64,000 nucleotides of DNA from Costus lasius (taxonomy: Eukaryota; Streptophyta; Magnoliopsida; Zingiberales; Costaceae): the NCBI GenBank assembly GCA_027563935.2, contig CM050446.2, positions 124,760,499-124,824,498 of the forward strand, written 5' to 3'. This document shows, in pieces, positions 47,845 to 59,189 of this stretch; position 1 is the first letter of the stretch; every line of letters starts with the position of its first letter. The notes under the pieces are model-generated. The model had not been told where the DNA came from and made no database searches. It saw nothing but the letters and a program-made list of their open reading frames with translations. The position numbers and the translations under genes were made by a program.

Positions 47845-49461
47845 TCATTCTATGTGCGCCCATATGCCCTCACTCGGAATCCCACCGTTCACAACGAACA
47901 CCATGTAATACCCCGGAGGAGCCAAAATCCCCGATGCAGGTGCCACCGCTACCACCTCATAGCAGCCGCCGTTCGCCGCCCTCGCCTCTGCCTTCAAAAA
48001 TAGCAGCCGTTGGTTCATCGAGAACGAGTGTGTCGCGAATGCCGGCGGCACCATCGTCACCTCCACCCGTCCCTTCTCCGCCGCCAGCCCCACGTTATAC
48101 CTCAGCGTAAACTGCCCCCCGTATCTCAACTCGATCGTCCCCTGCGGCGTCACAATCAGCGGCCGTAGCAGCTTGTTTTCGAGGCTTAAGTACGCCGGTG
48201 AGAACGCCTCCAGGCTGAGCTCGGTCGGGTACTCCTCGCCGTAGAAGCTGTATCTCCTGTGGGGATTGCTCCCGCCGACGAGCACACGGCCGTCGCGCAG
48301 CAGCACGGAGGACGAGTGGTACATCCGCGGCGTCGCGGTAGCGTTCTGCACCTCGAACCGGGCCATGGCAGGGCCCTCCGACTGGTAGACCACGGGCGAC
48401 AGGACCGGCTGACTGCCGAGCTCCCACCCGGCGGTCCCCGTCGCCGCGCCGTTTATGAGGAGCACCTCTCCAGAAGGGAGCAGCACCATGTCGCCCATGA
48501 CCCTCGGCCCTGGCATCGTCTCCATACTCCACGCCGGGGCTTTGTCCGTGATCTTTATCCGCCCGCACGTGTCGAGCGCTCGGCGAAAGACTTTGTTTTT
48601 TAGCGCATCCAGGTACGCGCCCGCCGGTGCGCCGCCGCACACTAGCACCTCAGCCTCCGTTGGCGACGGCTTCAGCGGGAGCAGCACCGACGAGCCGCTG
48701 CTCGGGTAGTTGCGCGGCGCGCTGCTGGGCATTGGCGGGTACGTCCGCACCACAGCATTACTCGCGTAGTCCAGCAGGATCGCGCGGTTGTTGGCGAAGA
48801 GGAAGAGGTTGCCGTCGATGTTGAGGTGGACGAAGGGGTAGAGGTTGTCCTCGACGGCGTCCTTGGTTTCCCGGAGGAACGGCAGGTCAAGGATGGCAGA
48901 GTAGGTGGGGTTCGATTTTGGGAAGAATTCGTACGTGAATTGCTGGCGTCCGCCGACGATGACGGCGTGGCCTCCCGGGAGAATTTGGTTGGTGGCGTAC
49001 CAGCGGCCGACAGCGAGCGCGCCGGCGTTCTCTTTCCAGTCGCAAGTATTATCGTCGCAGGGGTGGAAGACGCGGGCGGTGCGGTTGCCGTTTTTGTACC
49101 CGCCGGTCTGGACGAGCGCGCCGTCCGGCGCGACGGTGGCTGAGGAGCACCAGGTGTCGCTTAGGATGGTAAGGGGCCGGAACGAGTTCGCCGCGACGTC
49201 GTACTCAGCGGAGTGCGCCGTGCAGTCGCCGCCGAGGCATCGATCGGCAGGGAGCGAGAGGTTGGAGGACCCGGCGTCTGTCCGGTCGAATACGATAACG
49301 CGGTCGTTGTGGAGGAGCTGCATGTGCATCGCCGATACTCCAATGCTACTCTGCAGGACTCTCCATTCTCCGCTGCCCGCCACAGCGGTGGCCATTGCAT
49401 GGACGAGCAAAAGCAAGAAGAAGAAGACGAAGGAAGCGGCAAGCTCTGCATTGGGTCTCAT
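47845..49461 (-). CDS. GLOX: secreted glyoxal/aldehyde oxidase (GLOX)
   Basis: Copper-radical oxidase that turns aldehydes into carboxylic acids with release of hydrogen peroxide, acting in the cell wall or apoplast. Single GC-rich exon of 538 residues; the family usually has about 540-620. Signal peptide about 1-28 (FVFFFLLLLVHA). An N-terminal glyoxal-oxidase beta-propeller is followed by a C-terminal DUF1929 domain. All expected copper/radical residues are present: Cys105 in DTWCSSA and Tyr155 in GRWYAT (the cross-linked pair), Tyr381-His382 in RMYHSS, and His478 in ATHSFSMNQR. The start is the only good ATG before the signal peptide; the frame extends further upstream without an ATG. Roles known for relatives include pollen/tapetum and seed-coat wall chemistry; which applies here is unknown. 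Confidence 0.93.
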   Translation of the reverse strand: MRPNAELAASFVFFFLLLLVHAMATAVAGSGEWRVLQSSIGVSAMHMQLLHNDRVIVFDRTDAGSSNLSLPADRCLGGDCTAHSAEYDVAANSFRPLTILSDTWCSSATVAPDGALVQTGGYKNGNRTARVFHPCDDNTCDWKENAGALAVGRWYATNQILPGGHAVIVGGRQQFTYEFFPKSNPTYSAILDLPFLRETKDAVEDNLYPFVHLNIDGNLFLFANNRAILLDYASNAVVRTYPPMPSSAPRNYPSSGSSVLLPLKPSPTEAEVLVCGGAPAGAYLDALKNKVFRRALDTCGRIKITDKAPAWSMETMPGPRVMGDMVLLPSGEVLLINGAATGTAGWELGSQPVLSPVVYQSEGPAMARFEVQNATATPRMYHSSSVLLRDGRVLVGGSNPHRRYSFYGEEYPTELSLEAFSPAYLSLENKLLRPLIVTPQGTIELRYGGQFTLRYNVGLAAEKGRVEVTMVPPAFATHSFSMNQRLLFLKAEARAANGGCYEVVAVAPASGILAPPGYYMVFVVNGGIPSEGIWAHIE

Positions 49462-49497
49462 GTCGCAGCTCTGCTCGTCACTGCTGCAGGCCTCTGC

Positions 49498-49504
49498 CTT
49501 TATA
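49498..49504 (-). promoter_or_regulatory. TATA box candidate of GLOX
   Basis: TATAAAG on the minus strand, 37 bp before the start codon at 49461. This implies a very short leader. Confidence 0.5.
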
Positions 49505-50380
49505 CTGCCAGCTCCACCGAACGACGCGTACGTGCGTAGAGGCGGAAGCCATAGACAAATCACTCAATTACCAGAAGCTAAAACGTCAGACAAGAGAATC
49601 CGTGGTCAACTTCCACTCTTCAAAGTACTAATCCGTGAGATTGTCTTACGCATCCAATTAATTCCATGTCCCCGCATTAATCTCAAACAACGCATCGATC
49701 ACGAGGCGGCCACTTGCGGCGAACACCGACGGTGATCAGAAGCGCTGGAGACGGGTTCACATGGGTTGGCTTTATTCGCTGCTGCGCCACCCCTTTCTTA
49801 GGTCGCCGTGGGCGGTGGACGATAAAGATGATGCCCTTGCCTGTTTCCCACTTTCGTTCTGGGGAAAAAATCCTGAAAAGGTTGCATGATTTCAAAGGCG
49901 TAATTTGGGTTGCGCTTTTGTTTTCGGTTTTTTTTAACTTTTTGTGATCTTGCTTGCTTTGTACTGTGTGCATGGCGAAGGCTTGCCCTGTTCTGAAGAG
50001 GACAGACAGGGAAGACCGTTGAGCTTGGAATTTTACTGATTTAGTGGTTCTTCTGGACTGATTCTGATTGAACATGTGATGTGCGTCGCGGGAGGAGGAA
50101 GAGGAGAAAAGCATGTGTTCACGCTGGCGGAGGATCTGAGAGTGACAGGGAGTTGAAGGATGAGCGCGGAGGAGTTTGGTAACTGCGTTGGATCAATGCA
50201 GGAAAAAATTTCCATGGCTTACCCCGGCAATCATCTGTAGGGTTCATCCATCACCCTATAAATTTTAAATTTCAATCATCCAAAATATCGGAATCTCACC
50301 GCGTGTTACCTTGAGGGAAACAAGAGGGAAAGTACACTGGTTTTCCGCCTTTCCCTGAGAAGGATAGAAAAATGTTTCGA
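49505..50380. other. upstream region of GLOX and intergenic DNA
   Basis: No further gene. Open frames here (for example minus 49683-50114) show no family features. Confidence 0.45.
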
Positions 50381-51298
50381 AAATGCTGGAACCGGGAGTA
50401 AAATGGATTAGAGAAAAAAATTAGTTTTACATCATATTTTAACTACACATATTATATTATAATACAAATATATTATATAATATATACGTATTTTCATATA
50501 ACGCTTATATTATATAATATCATTATCGTATAGATCATACATTAGCGTATAATAGAGACGCTTTAAAATTCATGTGCAGCGGATGGAGATACCTATTGCG
50601 ATCGTCAGGGCACGGTACCTACTCGAAAATTTTTTTTCAACCCCCACTTAACCCAACACTTGGTAGCACTTTATTTCACTGAAAGCCCTCGTAGCTAAAG
50701 CTAGAACACTCGCAGCAGCCCTCCATCATTCCTTACACACATCTCCCTCGCCTCGAGATTTCGCTTAGCTCACGTTCCTATATCATTCTTGCAAACATTG
50801 CCTTCACTAAAACACTTGCAACAATCTACATTTTCTTAAATAGTACCCTGAATTACTCCCTCAAGAAGACTCGCATTAGTCCTTAACCGCCCTCGCAAAA
50901 CCCTAGTTTGATCTCCTCTGGTTCTATCGCCATAGCAGTTGATAACATATCTCATTCGATCTTTCCTCCCAGTTGATAACATAGCAGTTGAAAATGCCGG
51001 AACCGGGAGTAAAATGGATTAGAGAAAAAAAATTAGTTTTACATCATATTTTAAATAGACATATTATATCATAATACAAATATAATATATAATATATACG
51101 TATTTTCATATAACGCTTGTATTATATATCGTATAGATCATACATTAGCGTATAATAGAGACGCTTTAAAATTCATGTGCAGCGGATGGAGATACCCTAT
51201 TGCGATTGTCAGGGTAGGGTACCTACTCGATTTTTTTTTGTCAGCCACCCGTTAACCCACCCGTTAACCCAACACTTGCTAGCACTTTATTTCACTCA
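50381..51298. repeat. direct duplication of an AT-rich roughly 310-bp segment
   Basis: Segments 50381-50690 and 50992-51298 are near copies starting aaatgc(t/c)ggaaccgggagta and running through the tacgtattttcatataacgc block to the aacccaacacttg block. The spacer repeats agttgataacata (about 50937 and 50972), suggesting a local tandem duplication. No coding frame is visible. The unit ends just before the next LTR. Confidence 0.7.
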
Positions 51299-51315
51299 TA
51301 AACCCTTCCACCTAT

Positions 51316-52893
51316 TGTTAGGCCCAAGATTAAGGCCCGATTTGGACCCGTCAATAGGCACGTTGACTAGGTCAAAATCAGCCTAAAATCTAGCCGTAGC
51401 AATTAGAGCTCACGGCATCGATTTGGGTTGGCGGGAGGCTATTCCTTCGGGACGGACGGCAGCGTCCGATAGCAACGCTTGTCTTTGAGCTTCACGGCGG
51501 CCGACGTCAGGCAGCTGGCTGCTGGCGGTGAGCTCGACGTGTGGAGCACTCGGAGAGGACAAGATCTCACGGGCGTGGGGTGAGCGGCGGCAGCTCGAGT
51601 TCCAGGGGCACGCGCTGACGGACTGGGAAGACGAGGTCGGTGGCAACCTCGGGCAGGCACAATAGCGATGCGTGGAGCTTCGTCGGCGGGCGGAGTTTTC
51701 GCGTGGCACAAGAGCAGCGGGCGGGCGGCTTCATTCCGGCGAAGCGACGTCCTCGGGAGCAGTCGGACGAGCGTTGCGAGGATCTCGTTCCGAGAGGCGT
51801 CGACCGCATGGCAGGCGATGGCTGGCGACGGTGGGCGGTGACGCCGAGCTGGCAACGCAGCTCCAACGGGCGGACGGAGTTCCTGCGGACGGCGGCCGCG
51901 TGGCGGCTCGCAACAGGCGGCTCGAGTGGCATTCAGCGGACGCGGCGGACAGTCTGGCTTGCGTCCGAGTCACTTACCAACGTGGAGCAGATGTGGCAAC
52001 CACGGATACGTCCACCTGGTGTCCGAGCTGGTGGCAGAAGACGAAGCGACGCTCGCGTAGGCTTCGGTAACGCTCTCTCCGCACTCGTTCAGCTCTCGAT
52101 CCAGCTCTCGGCGATTTTTGGCATCCTGCTCCGGCTTCCCTTCCCCTCTCGGCCTGGCATTCGGCGGCGAACTCCGGCCAACCTTCCGGCGTCCAGTGGG
52201 CAGTTGTGTGGCGGTGCGACATCGAAGGTGCTCCACTCCCCTGGTTCCGTCCTCCTCAAATGACTTTGGCGGCGAGATTGTTCAGTTGAGGTAACTGCGT
52301 CTTCCGGTTCCTGTTGTTCATTTCCTCCTCCCGTTCTCGTTCTCCAGCGTCTTCCTTCTCGTCCGCGAACGTTCTGTTTCTGGTTTTGAATTCCGGTGTC
52401 GACATGGTTGTGTTGTTCGGCTACCTGCGTGTAGCTTTCCTTCCTCTTGTAGTTCTTTCGGCCGTCTGCGTATAGCATATTTTGGTTCGCTTGGCTTTTC
52501 TCTACCTGCGTGTAGAGCTATTCGGTGTTGACGTGGTTGTGTTGTACGGCTACCTGCGTGTAGCTTTCCTTCCTCTTGTAGTTCTTTCGGCTGTCTGCGT
52601 ACAACATATTTTGGTTCGCTTGGCTTTTCTCTACCTACGTGTAGAGCTATTCGGTGTTCCTGTTCTCTGTTCTGTGAAGGCTGAGGTGAGGTACGTCTCT
52701 CCTGCCGGTCACGCTTTCCGATCAGTGTTGCTGCCTCAGCGCCTGCTGCTTCAGCATCTTCTTCCGCTCTGTTCCCCCTGCGCGGGTTATCTAGTTGGTA
52801 TTTTCAAGTCTTGCGTGACTCGTCTTTGAGGCATTGGGTCTTAGTTTCACAAAAAAAAATTTTAGTTAATTGTGGCCGTGACAGACTGGGACA
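51316..52893 (+). repeat. 5' LTR of the truncated gypsy element
   Basis: Bounded on the right by the primer site. It is rich in GC around 51400-52300, which creates many long but meaningless open frames in all six frames. Its 3' part contains a tandem repeat. Confidence 0.6.
52395..52652. repeat. 129-bp tandem repeat, two full copies
   Basis: The unit starts ggtgt(c/t)gac(a/g)tggttgtgttg and contains ctacctgcgtgtagctttcc and tttcggc(c/t)gtctgcgta. Copies start at 52395 and 52524; a third begins at 52653 and diverges after a few bases. It lies near the 3' end of the LTR. Confidence 0.8.
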
Positions 52894-53078
52894 GACTGGT
52901 ATCAGAGCCCAGTTCACGTTCCAAGTTGTATTTGGATATTTTCTGCTGCTGTTTGGTCATACTGTTCTGTAGTTCTGTTCTGTAGGGTTCTATAAAGAAC
53001 AAAACAGTAGTCTGTTTAGAACAGAACAGTAGGTTGTGCTGTAAGCTGTAACTGCACAGGAAAATAGGAGCTGCGAAA

Positions 53079-55958
53079 ATGGTGCAGACCAATGGCGAAC
53101 GCATCAACATCCTTGAAGATGCTGCTGGTCTAGGAGACCAGAACCTGGTGGACTTGGTGAAGGGGCTAATAGCCTCCAATAACTCCTTGGCTGCTACTAA
53201 TGCAGACCTTTAGATCCGCGTGGATCGCCAAGCTGCGGAGCTTGAGCAGTTTAAGATGGAGGTTATCTTCCTAAAGCATGCTGCTACTCAGCAGCAACCT
53301 CAAGCCGAGGGTGGCCAAGTATCCGCTGTGCGACGGCGTGTCCATGAACCTGCGCCCTTTACGGGCATACGCTCTACCAAGGAAGTTGAGAACTTCCTGT
53401 GGGACATGGAGCTGTTCTTTCAGAACGCTCAAGTCCCCGAAGAGGAGCAGGTGCACACCTGCGTCGCGTATCTCCACGGAGACGCGAAACTGTGGTGGCG
53501 GACTCAGGCCGCACCCAGTTTATTTGGGCAGGATCCCGCCCAGAAGCTTTCATGGGGAGAGCTCAAAGAGGAGATAAAAAATTAGTTCCAGCCCGGGAAC
53601 TCTTATTGTGCAGCGCATGACGCACTAAAGCGACTCAAGCACACTGGCGCATTACGGGACTATGTCCAGTGGTTCGCGCAAGTTATGCTTGAGATCGATG
53701 ACCTGTCGGAGAATGCCCGACTTTACCACTTCATGGATGGACTCCAAGGGTGGGCCCGAGATGAACTGCGTCACCAAGAGTTCCTAACTCTTAAGGCAGA
53801 AATGATAGCTGCTGAAGGCCTTACGGATCGTACGGAGTCGAGGGACCCGCCCTCTCACCATCACACTGGCGCATCGTCCTCGAGGTCGAGGACCCCCTAT
53901 GCAGCTAAGGGCAAGAGGCCCTTTGTGAAGAAGAGCCGCCCGACACCAAAGGAGTACAAGTCGGCAAAGAACCGACCACCTACCCTGGGGCCAAAGAAGA
54001 CAGCAAACCCTAGCATGGCCTGCTATATATGTGGAGGTCCACATATGATGAAGAACTGCCTCAAGAGGGATCGCTTGACTGCCTTAGTGGCAGAGGATGA
54101 AATTGTAAAGGAGCCCGAGGGACTCCTTAATCCTCTTGTACTTGCAACTTCTTCAACTATGAATGAAAGGCCTACTTTGCTTTATGTTGACTGTCTTTTA
54201 AATGCGCAACATGTGAATGCTATGGTTGATATAGGTGCTTCGCACTTATTTATAGGGCAAGCAACAGCAGCTAGAATCGGTCTCAAGATATCCCCCGCAC
54301 GGGACCGAGTTAGGTCGGTTGGTGAGATAGACCCACAAGTCATAGGGATATCTTATGACGTCGATATTGCCGTGGGCAATTGGCGGGGCCGTTGCCACAA
54401 AAAGATTCTAAAGTTAGCTGATTATGAAGCTATCTTTGGACTTGAGCTTTTGAGGAAAGCCAAGATTGGTGTAATGCCACATCTGTATGGGATACAGATT
54501 TTTGACGAGCAAGTCCCTGGTTTCGTGCCGTGCATTGGGAGCACGTCGACGATAAAGGGAAAGAAGAGGGACTTAAGAGGGGTCCTCTTATCAGCCAATG
54601 CCTTAGTGGCAGGGTTGCGTCAAGGTGACACAACCTTAATGGCTGTTTGGACTGACGACTCTCCTTGCCAAGGAGAAGTCCCCTCGATAGTGAAGGGCTT
54701 GTTAGAAGAGTACTCCAATGTGATACCTTCGGAACTTCCTAAACACCTTCCCCCTAGGAGAGGGATCGACCACAAGATAGAGCTTGTGGCAGGATCTACT
54801 CCTCCCTCTAAGGCTCCATATCGTATGGCTCTGGTAGAGTTAGCCGAGCTTCGCAAGCAACTGGACGAATTGCTAGAAGCAGGGTTTGTCCGGCCTATGG
54901 TTTCGCCATATGGGGCCCCAATCCTCTTCCAAAAGAAAAAGGATGGCTCACTTAGGTTCTGTGTTGATTACAGAGCCTTGAATAAGATAACAGTATGGGA
55001 CTGTTATCCTATTCCGCTTATCCCCGATCTGATAGATCGACTTAGGAAAGCAAATGTTTTCACAAACCTGAGATCAGGTTATTGGCAAGTTCGTATCGCC
55101 GAGGGCGACGAGAAGAAAACCGCATGTGTGACACGATAAGGGTCATTTGAGTTCTTAGTGATGCCCTTTGGACTCACAAATGCACCCGCCACGTTTTGCC
55201 ATCTAATGAACCAAGTTTTAGCCCCATTCTTAGATGAGTTCGTGGTCGTGTATTTAGATGATATCGTCATCTATTCCTCAAGCGTTGAGGAGCACCTGGG
55301 CCATTTGAGGCAGGTGTTGCAGACTTTGAGGGATAACCAACTTTATTTAAAGTTGGAGAAATGCTCATTCGTGACAAATGAGATAACATTTCTTGGACAC
55401 GTGGTGGGCCACGGACAAGTGCGCATGGATCAGACGAAGATCCAAGCCATTGCGAAATGGCGCGCCCCCTCAAACCAAACCGAGTTACGGAGTTTCCTCG
55501 GTGTGGTGAACTTCTATCGCAAGTTCATCACCGGCTGTTCGAGAATAGTCGCACCCCTCAGTAATCTGCTGAAGAAGAACTCGAAATGGGAGTGACATGA
55601 TCGGTGTCAGTCAGCTTTCCAGGAGTTGAAGGACCGCATCGCCTCTGAACCGATCTTGAAGTTACCCGACTTCAGTATGCCTTTTGAGGTTCACACCGAT
55701 GCTTCAGACCAAGCTATCAGTGGTGTATTATTGCAGAATGGACATCCTATAGCTTTTGAGAGTCAAAAGCTAAATGAGACTGAGCAGCGATACTCGGCTC
55801 ACGAGAAGGAAATGATGGTAGTGGTGCATTGCTTCCGGACCTGGAGAGTCTACCTTCTCGGGTGTGCCTTCGTGGTGAAGACCGACAATGTGGCGAATAC
55901 CTATTTCACAACGCAAAAGAAGTTATCGGCAAAACAAGCACGTTGGCAGAAATTTTGA
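53079..55958 (+). pseudogene. gag-pol of the truncated gypsy element, with in-frame stops
   Basis: One continuous frame from ATG 53079 (MVQTNGERINILED) to 55958, without frameshift, broken only by stops at about 53211, 53583, 55137 and 55593. The gag block (LWDMELFFQNAQ, LWWRTQ) is followed by a zinc knuckle CYICGGPHMMKNC (about 54020). The protease reads VDIGASHLFIG, with Ile in the place of the usual Ser/Thr after Asp. RT spans about 54880-55300 with an intact VVYLDDIVIYS. RNase H starts at about 55680 (HTDASDQAISGVLL). The frame closes after ARWQKF. Integrase is absent. Confidence 0.88.
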
Positions 55959-56077
55959 TCGCAAACTTTGTTTCAATTTGGTTGACTGACAAGGCTGACT
56001 GTCACGGAACCTGCCAAATTACGTTCAAAAAGATTATACGTGATGTTCAATACGTGGGATATGCCAAATTTATGGCT

Positions 56078-56774
56078 GCGTTTTTGCATAGGGATGCTCT
56101 CTATAAAATTTGCAGAAGAGTGACCCATCTGTAAAGCACAAATCTTGAAATAGATGAGATATATATCTCTATGCAATTTCACTTAAGCCCACTGTTATAC
56201 ACTATCCAATCTGTGTTATACGATATCAGGGTTATATTGAAATGGTTTTGTATCGTATAACAACTTAATATTTTTGTATAACACCTGAATATTTTCGTAT
56301 AACATATAAATATTTTTGTATAATACCTGAATATTTTCATATAATATCTGTTGATTATCGTATAACACCTTAATATTTTTGTATATCATGTGACTATTGT
56401 CGCATAAATATGCTATACGACAATAGTCACATAGTGTACGAAAATATTAAGGTGTTATATGACAATAATCACGTGATATATAAAAATATTAAGGTATTAT
56501 ACAATAATAGACATGTGTTATACGAAAATATTTATGTGTTTTACGAAAATATTCAGATGTTATACAAAAATATTAAAGTATTATACGAAAACATTTAAGT
56601 GTTATACGAAACCATTTTAATATAACATTGATATCGTATAACAAAAACTAGATATCTTATAAGAGTAGGCTAAATTACTTTTGCATAGAGATTGATGTCT
56701 TATTGCGTCAAGATTTGTGCTTCGTAGATCAGACACTCCACTGTAAAAATTTGCCCCTCTATATAAATTTTTTT
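56078..56774. mobile_element. 697-bp foldback element, Mutator-like
   Basis: Large inverted repeat centred near 56410. The outer arms pair around gcacaaatcttga (56137) and tcaagatttgtgc (about 56710). The inner arms are made of many variants of a short unit like GTATAACACCTGAATATTTTC, in opposite orientation on each side. The 13-bp direct repeat CAAATTTATGGCT flanks it (56065-56077 and 56775-56787), compatible with a 9-11 bp Mutator target duplication plus chance extension. The left end (GTTTTTGCATAGGG) resembles the MITE at 15215. There is no transposase; the open frame at 56410-56598 is a by-product of the repeats. Confidence 0.75.
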
Positions 56775-56787
56775 CAAATTTATGGCT

Positions 56788-58640
56788 ATAAATATGAATA
56801 AAAGTTTTATGTGGGGCTCATCATCGATGCCCTTCTTCCATACTTAGAAATTTATAAAAACACAAATCTCAAGGATGCATTGATGGTGGATGTTTTTTTC
56901 CCACAAATATGGGATGCTAGGTGGTGATGATGGTGGGAAAAAATTATTTGCAGGGCCACCGCACCCATCCACCGGTAGCGTACACCTTTTCACTAAAAGA
57001 GCAGGTTTTCTAGGAAGCCACGGCTTTCTAAAATCTTAAGCAGCCCGAAACATCACCCTTGGATCGGTAATATTCCATATCCCCAAATCTCGTTGTGTGT
57101 GAAACTTCGATTCTTGTCCACATCACTTTGCATGGTGGACGGTGTTGATGAGGGGTCCCAAATCTTTTAAGTGTTTTATAATACATTAACGGTGGATGTG
57201 ACCTCGCATACAACATTTGTTCGTGGTGGTGCCCATCACAGTTTATTTGAACATATTATTAATCATTTTTAAACGCAAGGTACACGAGAGAGAATTGTTT
57301 TTGACGAGCCATTGACCTGCACGTGTTTGTGATGGCAATGGAACCGATATTTCTCTATTGAGTGAGCGCTACCATCCCTGCCCCTCCATTACGAGGAAAG
57401 AAATGCCTAAGTTCGGTATCCAACTTATAATTTTTAACCTAGATATATTGATCTGTCATTTAAAAATCTTAAAAGCAATATAATAAAGGCTCCTAAAAGT
57501 AATTATGATATTCTACTTAAATTTCTTGCTAAAATTTGGGTATCACAAAATGTATTGATGAACACAAATGTTGTCAAATTATGAAGTGTATTGATGAACA
57601 CAAATGTTGTGAAATTATTATTACAACTTATTATTACAATTATGAAGTGTATTGATGAACACAAATGTTGTGAAATTATAAGACCTTCCAATGACTCCTT
57701 ACTTTTTTCTGTATCCCAAATCAAGAGATATTTTTTTCCAAGTCTCAGAAAATACTGTAGAATACAAAAATAATCCCCAGAGTCCCAAAAAAACGTGTAC
57801 GTTTCAAATTTTAAGAATGGAAACCGCCCTACGGTTTTTATTAATTGATAATGCTAAGTTTGCTGAAACGCATAATATACTAGAGATTACAAGGGCTCAG
57901 ATAGGATTACTGCAGATTAGGATAATTACGTTGATTAATGGCACATAAATTGGAAATTTTTAAGGCACATAGAGCAACAAAAAAACAAGTTAGAAGACCA
58001 ATACGGAAATCGTAGCTCGTCACTGATGTTAGTAAACTTAAATCGGTTATCGAGGAAAACACATACAGCTTACGGAGAGAAAAAAAAAATCCGTAAAAGA
58101 GAAAGACCATAATACCGAATTTAGAGAAGCATGTGATTTGCATTTTGTCTACCGAGTCATTTTCTTTTCAATAAGAACTAGAGCATTATATGATAACTCG
58201 ATCATCCGAAAATTTATGGACGAAATTTTCAATTAAGCCTTACAATAGCCCTGATTCATCCGGACGATACAAACAAAGCACTTCCTTCACTTAACTGTCT
58301 GATCGCACCCTCTAAATCCGAAGGCAAGTCACTGAACCAAAAGAAAAAAAAAAATAAAAGAATAAAGTTTCTCCACTTCCTGAAAACGAATAAAGAGTTC
58401 ACATTTGCAATACATTGGATATCAACATTTAACAGCATAGTTCAACTCTTAATAGACTATTCGTTCACGATTCCATCGATAAAATAAGATAATAAAAGAA
58501 CTGAAATTTGGATAAAAGCGAATCTGCAGAAGTTCGAGACAACATCAATTTCGAAGATCATCAAATTTGAGTTTCCCGACAGGAGCCGAACCTGTCCTCG
58601 TCTAATTCTAACTGTTCTGAGGCCGCAGAGATCTCCAAAT
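56788..58640. other. intergenic DNA
   Basis: No supported gene. It contains three copies of a short tandem repeat (57551-57682), listed separately. The remainder is AT-rich. Confidence 0.45.
57551..57682. repeat. three copies of a 36-bp unit
   Basis: TGTATTGATGAACACAAATG plus ttgt(c/g)aaattat occurs at 57551, 57587 and 57648. The first two are adjacent; the third follows a short ATT-rich spacer. Confidence 0.8.
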
Positions 58641-58642
58641 CG

Positions 58643-59035
58643 GGGCCTACGGGGCTTAGGATTTTTCATCTGGTCCATTTATTTGGACCTAAAAATATTT
58701 TTTTTTTAGAAATATTGTATACTTGTAAGCTATTTAATGGTATTAATATTGAAATATTTTAGATCTTGTATACACATAAAATATCCTATATAAAAATTAA
58801 TTTTTATATAATAAATAGTATTTTATTTTATATATGATTTTGTATAATAAATAGTATTTTGTTTTATATATGATTTTGTATAAGGTATTTCATACGTATA
58901 CAAGATCTAAAATACCTCAATATTGGTACCATTGGATAGTTTATAAGGTATACAACATTTCTAAAAATTTTTTTTTTAAATATTTTTGGGTCCAAATTAA
59001 TGGACCCAGATGAAAAATCCCAAGCTGGGTACCCA
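58643..59035. mobile_element. roughly 390-bp foldback MITE
   Basis: Inverted copies: ggatttttcatctgg(t)ccatt near 58659 and aatggacccagatgaaaaatcc ending near 59020. Further inner pairs are tagaaat(a/g)ttgtatac and ttttagatcttgtatac. Pairing also extends outward through GGGGCTTAGG against the complement of ccaagctggg. The core is AT-rich with a 34-bp direct repeat (tataataaatagtattttnttttatatatgat). No clear target duplication could be fixed. Confidence 0.7.
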
Positions 59036-59189
59036 ACTTAGGACATTTCTTCGCCTACTGGGGGAGGCGAGGGAACATCGGCTAAAGTGTCGAACTTCTC
59101 GAACGTGGAGCGGGCAAGGACACGTAAGCGCCATCCCGCCCTGCAGACGAGGTGCGGAGAGCGGTTGCGATGAGGTTAGAGGAAGCACG

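Larger units (their letters stand above)
51316..55990 (+). mobile_element. 3'-truncated Ty3/gypsy element
   Basis: A GC-rich 5' LTR of about 1.58 kb (51316-52893, TGTTAGGC...GGGACA) is followed by an exact initiator-Met primer site (TGGTATCAGAGC, 52897-52908). Gag, protease, RT and RNase H follow, and then similarity stops shortly after the RNase H WQKF motif near 55958-55990. There is no integrase and no 3' LTR in the window, so the 3' half was lost. The LTR start is inferred from the TG terminus only. Confidence 0.8.

Noticed and set aside
47845..49563. Longer start for GLOX at 49563
   Set aside because: The codon there is GTG, and a TATA-like box lies between it and the ATG at 49461, which directly precedes the signal peptide.
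48095..49735. Long plus- and minus-strand frames overlapping GLOX
   Set aside because: Shadow frames of the GC-rich GLOX exon. Only the frame with the copper-radical residues is real.
51400..52480. Several overlapping frames of 100-200 codons on both strands
   Set aside because: All lie in the GC-rich LTR of the truncated gypsy element. None shows a protein family, and they overlap in all frames, as expected from composition.
56410..56598. 62-codon frame with repeated YENIKVLY-like units
   Set aside because: It is a translation of the short inverted-array unit of the foldback element, not a selected gene.
57551..57682. CRISPR-like spaced repeats
   Set aside because: Only three copies, two of them directly adjacent, in a plant genome. 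This is a simple tandem repeat.
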